Shown: positions 1-4,691 of the stretch, piece after piece
Numbering within the stretch: position 1 is the first letter of the stretch
How the letters are laid out: every line of letters begins with the position of its first letter
From: Pseudomonadales bacterium
GTDB lineage: Bacteria; Pseudomonadota; Gammaproteobacteria; Pseudomonadales; Moraxellaceae
Direction of reading: 5' to 3'
Length of the DNA: 6,768 nt
Assembly: GCA_013043915.1 (NCBI GenBank)
Contig: JABEVH010000289.1
Location: forward strand, 1 to 6,768
Position numbers and translations under genes: made by a program
The notes under the pieces: model-generated
Databases searched by the model: none
The model's input: only the letters and a program-made list of their open reading frames with translations
What the model was told of the DNA's origin: nothing

Positions 1-109
1 CAGATCTGGTGAAAAGTTTTTTTTGCTTGCCTGAAACTTTGTACGCCGGAAAGTACGAGTAGATGGCAATATTGCGAGAACTTATGCAACAATTAATATA
101 TCCGTTTTC

Positions 110-165
110 TGACATCCTCCCCGCCCTCAGTCAATGACTGCTGCTGACATGGGGGAGGGCGGTGT
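110..165. repeat. GC-rich inverted repeat resembling an IS200/IS605-type end
   Basis: CCGCCCTC (121-128) pairs perfectly with GAGGGCGG (155-162). An alternative register pairs CCTCCCC (116-122) with GGGGAGG (152-158). Between them sits a second dyad, CAGTCA-A-TGACTG (128-140). Read on the minus strand, the block runs GAAACACCGCCCTC ... GAGGGCGGGGAGGATGTCA. That resembles the terminal hairpin often seen downstream of tnpB in IS200/IS605-family elements (GAAACCCCGCCC ... GGGCGGGGAGGATGTCA). If so, the element body would extend to the right on the minus strand, but no tnpA or tnpB reading frame is present there, so only a remnant or a non-autonomous derivative could be involved. A plain transcription terminator is the alternative, but there is no strong T-run beside the stem. 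Confidence 0.35.
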
Positions 166-350
166 TTCTGCACAAACTTTAATCAAGGGAGCGGCTTAAT
201 CCATCTTCTTTGCTAAGCAGCCTAGGGCACATTTTTTTGCCGGCCGGGTAGCTTAGGATACCTGTCGTGTCAGTTTTTGACATGGCTACTTAAGTAGGAA
301 GAGCCCAAGATGGAGACATGATGTATACCTGGTGCCTAAATAATAAAGAG

Positions 351-461
351 AACCTGTAGTGTGTAAGCCTTAAGCTGCTGAAACGGAACATATCTTGAGC
401 TTGTCTCCGGTTTGAGCGCATAGGTCCGTCTTTAGGCGGGTCAGGCGTATTCCTACAGGTT
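351..461. repeat. 9-bp inverted repeat enclosing a hairpin; possible structured RNA
   Basis: AACCTGTAG (351-359) and CTACAGGTT (453-461) are exact reverse complements separated by 93 bases. Inside, GGTCCGTC (423-430) pairs with GGCGGGTC (435-442) around a TTTA loop, giving an 8-bp stem with G-U pairs. Just outside and inside the arms, AAGCCT (365-370) and AGGCTT (470-475) form another complementary pair that would compete with the first. Nested and alternative helices of this kind suit a structured leader or small RNA ahead of the GH5 gene, or a transposon relic. I could not match it to a known riboswitch family. Confidence 0.3.
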
Positions 462-589
462 AACGCACTAGGCTTTCAGAGGGATCCTGGCTGCGATGAT
501 TGACGTCAACACATCCAGGTAGAAGTATCTGGCAGCAAACGGGTGGTTCTAAACTCCCGCCAAGTGACATAGATGCACATTATAAAAAA

Positions 590-595
590 GAGAGG
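590..595 (+). promoter_or_regulatory. Ribosome binding site of the GH5 gene
   Basis: GAGAGG lies 8 bases before the ATG at 604. It is a strong Shine-Dalgarno match that fixes this start, which also begins a good signal peptide. Confidence 0.7.
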
Positions 596-603
596 ATGAC
601 AAG

Positions 604-2031
604 ATGATTCGAAAATATTTGAAAATTCTAGGTATATTCTGGCTCTGCTGCCCCATGCTGGCTCAAGCTGGCCTGCATAGCCAGGGTCGATGGATGGTCG
701 ATGATAATAATCGTGTGGTTTTGCTTCACGGAGTCAATGTCATTTGGAAACAAGCACCTTATTTTCCGCCAGATACGCTTTCAGGATTCACAAGCGCCGA
801 TGCTGATTGGCTCCAGGCGCAGGGATTTAATAGTGTCCGTCTGGGTGTCCTGTTTTCAGGAGTCATGCCACAACCTGGCGTGATTGATCAGAATTACCTG
901 CAGAATGTTGACCGTGTTGTTCAATTGCTGGCAAGTCATAGCATTTATGTGTTGCTCGACTTTCATCAGGACCTTTACAACGAGAAGTTTAAGGGTGAAG
1001 GTTTTCCCTCTTGGGCTGTTTACGATGATGGTCTACCTGCTTGGATTAACCCGGGATTTCCCTTCGGCTATCTCTTGCCTAATATTCAGCTGACTTACTA
1101 CCACCTTTATACCAACTACCGCAATATTTGGTCTCACTACCAACAAGCTTTGCAGGCTGTTGCAGAAAAATGGCAGAACCAACCTAACTTACAGGGCTAT
1201 GAAGTCATCAATGAACCACCACCCGGCTTTGTCTTTGCATTGTGCTACTTCAGCAACGGCTGCCAGGATTTCGATTCGAACTACTTGCAACCCTTTGAAA
1301 CAACCATGCAGCAGGGAATACGTCAGGTTGACCGGAATGGAATGATATGGATTGAACCCAATATCCTGTTTGATTTCGGAATTCCCAGCTATCTGAACAC
1401 ATCTCGCCGCATTACCGATTCCAGTAACCTAGGTTTTTCATGGCATAACTACTGCATGCAAAGCGATATTGCCCAAATGCTCGGAGTACCAACGCCATCA
1501 AGCTGTCTCGATCCTGAAACGGAGGTGTTCAATAATGCAGCCAATACGAGCAGCAGCATGAACGCAAGCAGTTTTATGTCTGAGTTTGGCTCAGGTAATG
1601 ATTTGCCGGATATTGCCCGGGTAGCGCAACTGGCAGATAACCATCTGATGGGTTGGGATTATTGGGCCTATAAGGGTTTCAATGATCCTACCGGAGCTGC
1701 GGGTACGGAGGGGCTCTTTGCGCAGGACGATAACCTCAGTTCGGTTAATCAGGGTAAACTGTCACTGCTGTCCCGAACCTATCCTCAGGCAACGGCAGGG
1801 ATTCCCCAGTCGCTATCTTTTGACCCAAACTCCGGAGCTTTCAGCTATACCTACACGGTGCAGTCAGCTTCAGCTCCGACCCAGATTTTTGTACCCACGA
1901 TACACTATCCTAATGGTTACAGAGTCTCCGTTAGCGGTGGAACGGTGATTTCGGTAGCGAATGCTTCGACTCTCCTGATTCGAAACAATCCAGGTGCTTC
2001 GACGGTACAAATCAGTATAACTGCCAACTGA
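604..2031 (+). CDS. Secreted GH5 glycosidase, endoglycoceramidase-like
   Basis: A 475-residue glycoside hydrolase of family 5, closest in motif pattern to endoglycoceramidases, which release the glycan from ceramide glycolipids by a retaining mechanism. Residues 1-22 form a signal peptide (basic MIRK start, hydrophobic core, AQA cleavage site before G23). The (beta/alpha)8 catalytic domain spans about 28-395. Landmarks are R79 in SVRLGV, LDFHQDLYNEKFKGEG (118-133) followed by WAVYDDGLP, the acid/base E204 in VINEPPPG, H281 and Y283 in SWHNYC, the nucleophile E327 in MSEFGSG, and W351/W354 in GWDYWAYKG. A beta-sandwich-like tail occupies about 400-475, as in family members. The mature protein has four cysteines (C214, C220, C284, C301), which could form two disulfides after export. 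A strong SD supports the start. The gene is followed 52 bp later by a foldase-like gene. Family assignment is firm; the substrate (glycosphingolipid, steryl glucoside or another aryl/alkyl glycoside) is inferred. Confidence 0.9.
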   Translation: MIRKYLKILGIFWLCCPMLAQAGLHSQGRWMVDDNNRVVLLHGVNVIWKQAPYFPPDTLSGFTSADADWLQAQGFNSVRLGVLFSGVMPQPGVIDQNYLQNVDRVVQLLASHSIYVLLDFHQDLYNEKFKGEGFPSWAVYDDGLPAWINPGFPFGYLLPNIQLTYYHLYTNYRNIWSHYQQALQAVAEKWQNQPNLQGYEVINEPPPGFVFALCYFSNGCQDFDSNYLQPFETTMQQGIRQVDRNGMIWIEPNILFDFGIPSYLNTSRRITDSSNLGFSWHNYCMQSDIAQMLGVPTPSSCLDPETEVFNNAANTSSSMNASSFMSEFGSGNDLPDIARVAQLADNHLMGWDYWAYKGFNDPTGAAGTEGLFAQDDNLSSVNQGKLSLLSRTYPQATAGIPQSLSFDPNSGAFSYTYTVQSASAPTQIFVPTIHYPNGYRVSVSGGTVISVANASTLLIRNNPGASTVQISITAN

Positions 2032-2042
2032 ACGCAGCTTCA

Positions 2043-2068
2043 GGCGACGGGCTTCACAGCCTGTCGCC
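2043..2068 (+). other. Intercistronic hairpin between GH5 and foldase-like genes
   Basis: GGCGACGGGCT (2043-2053) pairs with AGCCTGTCGCC (2058-2068) around a TCAC loop: 11 consecutive pairs with one G-U. The 3' side is followed by CTAAGGAG rather than a T-run, so a classical terminator is unlikely. It sits 12 bases after the GH5 stop codon and 2 bases before the next gene's Shine-Dalgarno. It could protect the upstream message from 3' exonucleases or tune translation of the downstream gene. The structure is seen directly; the role is inferred. Confidence 0.7.
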
Positions 2069-2070
2069 CT

Positions 2071-2076
2071 AAGGAG
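2071..2076 (+). promoter_or_regulatory. Ribosome binding site of the Lif-like gene
   Basis: AAGGAG lies 7 bases before the ATG at 2084, which selects that start. A nearer out-of-frame ATG at 2079 is only 2 bases away and opens just a short frame. Confidence 0.75.
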
Positions 2077-2083
2077 TCATGGT

Positions 2084-2758
2084 ATGCCTCGATCAATGCA
2101 TATTTCCCTGTCGATGGTCATGGCCAGTGCCACGGCATTGTTTTTCTTCGGCGTTGTAGGGTTTAACATGAGTGACCGATTGACGGAGCCGGAGTCTGTC
2201 AGCCCCGTGATCCTTAATCACGTTCCACCGGTTACAGCGCAGGTCCAGCCAAGCCCCAGCGTCGTGAAGCAGCCCCTCAAGGTGGATCGCAACCTGCGTC
2301 TTTTTTTTGAACACGAGATTTCCCAACACCGGGGTGATGAAGCCGGTATTCGCAAGCAATTGCAGATTGATCTGAGCTCCCATTTGAACGACGAAGATGT
2401 GCAACAGGCCATGAGGATATTCGAAAACTACCAGCGTTACGAGCATGCAGCTGCAGGCATTGAACAACAGGAGTCCTCTGCAAATATTAAGTCAGCCCAA
2501 GATATTCAGTTGTTGCAACATCAAATGGATATACTGCGTGCAGAGTATCTGGGTTCACAATTAAGTGATCAACTGTTTCCCAGTGCACATCAGCTCAGTG
2601 ATATGGTTTCTACCCAAATGAACATTCTGCAAGATCATTCGCTTGACCCCAAGGAACGAATAAAACAGCTGATGGCGACACAGGTCCAATTACAGGCTTT
2701 TGCCCAACATCAGGATGCGCTGTCGGCGTGCCAAAATTCTTCTTGCCCCACGCAATAG
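2084..2758 (+). CDS. Short membrane-anchored lipase-foldase (Lif)-like protein
   Basis: A 224-residue protein resembling lipase-specific foldases (lipase chaperones), inner-membrane-anchored periplasmic proteins that fold secreted lipases. Residues 7-27 form one hydrophobic anchor. Residues 28-66 are a Pro/Val/Gln-rich linker, as in Lif. Residues 70-86 (LRLFFEHEISQHRGDE) fit a degenerate form of the Lif signature RxxFDYFLSAxGE, keeping R72, F75, an acidic residue at 76, S80 and G84-D85. The stretch LRAEYLGSQLSDQLF (151-165), then QDHSLDPKERIKQLM (183-197), matches the conserved R..YFG...LF and D..LS..EK..L pattern of the helical middle domain. Most Lif proteins run to about 340 residues and end in a second mini-domain. 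That domain is absent here, replaced by a tail with CX4C (C216, C221). No remnant of it follows the stop. The gene lies 52 bp behind the GH5 gene, likely in one operon. Foldase homology is fairly likely; the client is unknown. Confidence 0.68.
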   Translation: MPRSMHISLSMVMASATALFFFGVVGFNMSDRLTEPESVSPVILNHVPPVTAQVQPSPSVVKQPLKVDRNLRLFFEHEISQHRGDEAGIRKQLQIDLSSHLNDEDVQQAMRIFENYQRYEHAAAGIEQQESSANIKSAQDIQLLQHQMDILRAEYLGSQLSDQLFPSAHQLSDMVSTQMNILQDHSLDPKERIKQLMATQVQLQAFAQHQDALSACQNSSCPTQ

Positions 2759-2812
2759 TCTGATATGGGTTGGGAGTATGCGTTACCTGTATTTTCGATA
2801 GATGATGTAGCA

Positions 2813-3355
2813 TCAGCACGAGATTGCTGTTGGTAACAGGCATTTTAGGTCGATCAGCCATCCAGAAAACTCATCCTCCTTAGGAGCGGGAAAACTGCAG
2901 AGACGGCCTATAAAGGCTAGCATGGCTAGGCGTGCCAAACGGCGACCCTGCTCAGGGTCATGTATGAGCTGGGCAAAGACCGGAATCAGGCGGCGTTCCC
3001 GTTCGGCATCGATGCGTTCAAGGTGATGAGCAACGCGCGCGTGATTGAGGCCCCAGGCGCGTAGCGCAAGCTCCAGATGATAGCTGCGGGTTTCTGCAAA
3101 ACTCAACATGCCTTGTAATTGATGCCAAGGGTCATTTCCTTTTTGTTCAGCCTTTTCAAAGCCCATGATGATCCCTTCATATTCAAAGCGCTCCATGATG
3201 GCATCGATGAAATCACCCAGGCTGCAGAAGTGGTGGTAGAACGAACCTCGCGTCAGGCCAAGTTTATGGGCAAGGCGGTTGGGTGTGGCTGCCATATGTC
3301 CCTCCTCGTGCAGTGCCTCGAGAGCTGCTCTGATCCAATCCTCGCGTGCCACCAT
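2813..3355 (-). CDS. TetR-family transcriptional repressor
   Basis: A 180-residue TetR-type regulator. The N-terminal three-helix DNA-binding domain covers about residues 3-50, with the helix-turn-helix at 22-43 (ATPNRLAHKLGLTRGSFYHHF); TRGSFYHHF is the typical recognition helix. The rest (about 55-175) is the variable helical ligand-binding and dimerization domain, of usual length. The start is supported by AGGAG on the minus strand (3366-3370), 10 bases before the ATG. The gene is divergent from an acyl-CoA dehydrogenase gene and shares with it a palindrome overlapping both promoters, so it probably represses that gene and itself. By analogy with TetR regulators beside fatty-acid genes, the effector may be an acyl-CoA; this is inference. 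It converges on the Lif-like gene with a 54-bp gap and no clear terminator. Confidence 0.88.
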   Translation of the reverse strand: MVAREDWIRAALEALHEEGHMAATPNRLAHKLGLTRGSFYHHFCSLGDFIDAIMERFEYEGIIMGFEKAEQKGNDPWHQLQGMLSFAETRSYHLELALRAWGLNHARVAHHLERIDAERERRLIPVFAQLIHDPEQGRRLARLAMLAFIGRLCSFPAPKEDEFSGWLIDLKCLLPTAISC

Positions 3356-3365
3356 GCCGACTTAA

Positions 3366-3370
3366 CTCCT
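3366..3370 (-). promoter_or_regulatory. Ribosome binding site of the TetR gene
   Basis: AGGAG on the minus strand, 10 bases upstream of the ATG at 3355-3353. Confidence 0.6.
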
Positions 3371-3384
3371 GTTACGTTGCGAGA

Positions 3385-3413
3385 ATGATAGCTGCTTGCA
3401 CGCTGGACAGGAA
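3385..3413 (-). promoter_or_regulatory. Weak candidate promoter of the TetR gene
   Basis: On the minus strand TATCAT (3390-3385) matches the -10 consensus at five of six bases. Seventeen bases upstream, TTCCTG (3413-3408) is a poor -35. The edge of the palindrome (3412-3433) touches this -35, which would suit autorepression. Confidence 0.3.
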
Positions 3414-3432
3414 ACATACACCCCTGTATGGT
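3404..3432 (+). promoter_or_regulatory. Candidate sigma-70 promoter of the acyl-CoA dehydrogenase gene
   Basis: TGGACA (3404-3409, five of six to TTGACA) and TATGGT (3427-3432, four of six to TATAAT) are separated by exactly 17 bp. Transcription would start near 3439, leaving room for an untranslated leader only if translation begins at 3463 rather than at 3445. Confidence 0.5.
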
Positions 3433-3433
3433 T
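3412..3433. promoter_or_regulatory. Probable TetR-type operator palindrome
   Basis: AAACATACA (3412-3420) and TGTATGGTT (3425-3433) flank a CCCC spacer. The inner six bases of each arm are perfectly complementary and eight of nine match over the full arm. Size and symmetry suit a TetR-family dimer site. It covers the spacer and -10 of the rightward promoter and touches the putative -35 of the leftward one, so one bound repressor could silence both genes. Confidence 0.65.
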
Positions 3434-3448
3434 AAGGGCTCACCATGC

Positions 3449-3453
3449 AGAGG
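3449..3453 (+). promoter_or_regulatory. Ribosome binding site favouring the start at 3463
   Basis: AGAGG lies 9 bases before ATG 3463. The earlier in-frame ATG at 3445 has only AAGGG (3434-3438) at 6 bases and would sit almost at the predicted transcript start. Confidence 0.5.
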
Positions 3454-3462
3454 ATACTTGTC

Positions 3463-4599
3463 ATGCCGGTAAGTTTTGATGAAGAGCACCGTTTATTGCG
3501 TGAAACCACGCGACGTTTTGTCGAGCGTGAAATTCTGCCTGAAGTCGAAGCCTGGGAAGAGGCAGGTAGCTTCCCGCGAGCGCTGTACAGCAAAGCGGGG
3601 GCGGCGGGACTGCTACGCCTGGGTTTTCCGGAAGTGGATGGAGGAACTGGCATGGATCCGCTCATGCTGGTGGTGTTTACTGAAGAAATGATGCGCTGTA
3701 CCAGTGCAGGTGTTGTGGCCGGACTGGGCTCATTGGGGATAGGTTTGCCCCCGGTAGTGACCTGGGGTTCCCCGGAACTCAAGGCTCGTATTGTTCCACC
3801 GGTGTTAGCTGGCGATAAAATCATGGCCTTGGCGATCACTGAACCTGGAGGTGGTTCTGATGTAGCCAATCTACGTACGCGAGCTGAACGAACTGAGGAA
3901 GGTTTTCGGGTGACAGGCAATAAAACCTTCATTACCAGTGGTTGCCGGGCCGATTATTATACGGTGGCTGTGCGTACGGGAGGAGAAGGCTATGCTGGAA
4001 TCAGCCTCTTGTTGATGGAAGCAGGGATGCCAGGTTTTCATCGCAGTCAGCCTTTAAAAAAAATGGGTTGGTGGGCCAGTGATACGGCTGAATTATCCTT
4101 TGATCATGTATTGGTCCCCTTTGAGAATCTCATCGGTCCTGAGCATGCTGGTTTTTACGCCATCATGTCGAATTTTCAGATGGAAAGGCTAAGTTTGGCG
4201 GTCATGGCCAACAGCACGGCACAGATGGCATTGGAGGCATGTCTGGCCTATGTCAAGGAACGGGAAGCCTTTGGTAGGTCCTTAAATAAATTCCAGGTTA
4301 TACGCCATAAACTGGTGGATATGGCCACGCAGGTCGAGGTCAGCCGACAATATACTTACCATGTCGCTGAGCTTATGAAACAGGGGCAGGCGGTCGTTCG
4401 TGAAGTCTCTATGGCCAAGAACTTTTCCACGCGAGTCAGTGATCAGGTAACGCATGAGGCTGTACAGATTTTTGCCGGTGCAGGTTATATGCGCGGGACG
4501 CTGGTTGAAAGGCTTTATCGCGATAATCGTATCCTGTCTATAGGTGGGGGAACTTATGAAATCATGAATGAAGTGATCGCCAAACAGATGAACCTGTAG
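3463..4599 (+). CDS. Acyl-CoA dehydrogenase, long-chain (LCAD/IVD) type
   Basis: An FAD-dependent acyl-CoA dehydrogenase, 378 residues from ATG 3463 (384 if ATG 3445 is used), full length for the family. It catalyses alpha,beta-desaturation of acyl-CoA, the first step of beta-oxidation, passing electrons to ETF. In numbering from 3445, the N-terminal helical domain is about 10-125, and the flavin signature ITEPGGGSDV is at 131-140, within a beta domain reaching about 235. The C-terminal helical domain has REAFGRSLNKFQ (273-284) and QIFAGAGYMRG (341-351). The MCAD-type catalytic glutamate (YEGT) is replaced by GGGT (367-370), while E247 in FQMERLSLA occupies the base position used by long-chain and isovaleryl-CoA dehydrogenases. 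Substrates are therefore probably long or branched acyl-CoAs (inference). The gene is likely controlled by the divergent TetR repressor through the palindrome at 3412-3433. Confidence 0.9.
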   Translation: MPVSFDEEHRLLRETTRRFVEREILPEVEAWEEAGSFPRALYSKAGAAGLLRLGFPEVDGGTGMDPLMLVVFTEEMMRCTSAGVVAGLGSLGIGLPPVVTWGSPELKARIVPPVLAGDKIMALAITEPGGGSDVANLRTRAERTEEGFRVTGNKTFITSGCRADYYTVAVRTGGEGYAGISLLLMEAGMPGFHRSQPLKKMGWWASDTAELSFDHVLVPFENLIGPEHAGFYAIMSNFQMERLSLAVMANSTAQMALEACLAYVKEREAFGRSLNKFQVIRHKLVDMATQVEVSRQYTYHVAELMKQGQAVVREVSMAKNFSTRVSDQVTHEAVQIFAGAGYMRGTLVERLYRDNRILSIGGGTYEIMNEVIAKQMNL

Positions 4600-4609
4600 G
4601 GAAGACCGG

Positions 4610-4638
4610 TTGATCTGGCCAATTGCAGGCGACATGAT
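4610..4638 (+). promoter_or_regulatory. Candidate promoter for the rnd operon
   Basis: TTGATC (4610-4615) and CATGAT (4633-4638) have a 17-bp spacer, each matching four of six consensus bases. It sits just after the acyl-CoA dehydrogenase stop and about 54 bases before the preferred rnd start, so it could give rnd its own transcription. A modest hairpin, GCAGG/CCTGC (4625-4629 and 4639-4643), overlaps it. Confidence 0.3.
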
Positions 4639-4691
4639 CCTGCGAAGCCGCTATGCTAGAGGAATGCGCAGGGCAGGTTGTGGCGGGTGTG

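Larger units (their letters stand above)
1..603. other. Non-coding region upstream of the GH5 gene
   Basis: No convincing protein-coding gene was found here on either strand. The region contains a run of T after a CAGATCTG palindrome (1-8, T-run 17-24), a GC-rich inverted repeat (about 110-165), a small hairpin TGTCA-GTTTT-TGACA (268-282), CTAAGC/GCTTAG arms (213-218 and 251-256), and a 9-bp inverted repeat enclosing a hairpin (351-461). The 10-bp palindrome TTGACGTCAA (500-509) contains a -35-like TTGACG, but the hexamer 17 bp downstream (AAGTAT, 523-528) is a poor -10, so I do not call a promoter. Several dispersed TGACAT hexamers occur (110, 145, 278, 565). The density of dyads and absence of genes suggests degenerate mobile DNA and/or a long untranslated leader. 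This is inference. Confidence 0.6.

Noticed and set aside
3..62. Open frame entering from the left edge and stopping at TAG 60-62 (ends ...LPETLYAGKYE), possibly the tail of an upstream gene
   Set aside because: Only 19 codons are visible, other frames are equally short, and no family could be recognised.
1..115. Minus-strand frame from ATG 115-113 open to the left edge (MSENGYINCC...)
   Set aside because: No Shine-Dalgarno or recognisable domain; composition looks like non-coding DNA, and 38 codons open by chance is unremarkable.
581..586. TATAAA as a -10 for the GH5 gene
   Set aside because: No acceptable -35 lies 16-18 bases upstream, and it would start transcription at or inside the ribosome binding site.
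300..603. Cyclic di-GMP or other known riboswitch ahead of the secreted hydrolase
   Set aside because: The conserved core strings of the c-di-GMP-I class were looked for and not seen; no other known class was recognised.
2043..2070. Intrinsic terminator after the GH5 gene
   Set aside because: The stem is strong but is followed by CTAAGGAG with no T-run, and the next gene's ribosome binding site starts immediately.
2093..2467. 124-residue minus-strand open frame across the Lif-like gene
   Set aside because: It lies wholly antisense to a plus-strand gene with a good ribosome binding site and domain pattern, and shows no motifs of its own.
2782..2837. GTTACC/GGTAAC arms and a TGATG-TAG-CATCA hairpin as a bidirectional terminator between the convergent genes
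   Set aside because: Short stems, long loop for the outer pair, no T-runs, and the right arm lies inside the TetR coding sequence.
3432..3932. 166-residue open frame on the minus strand inside the acyl-CoA dehydrogenase gene
   Set aside because: It is antisense to a clearly conserved enzyme, is rich in Ser/Arg/Pro typical of shadow frames, and shows no recognisable domain.
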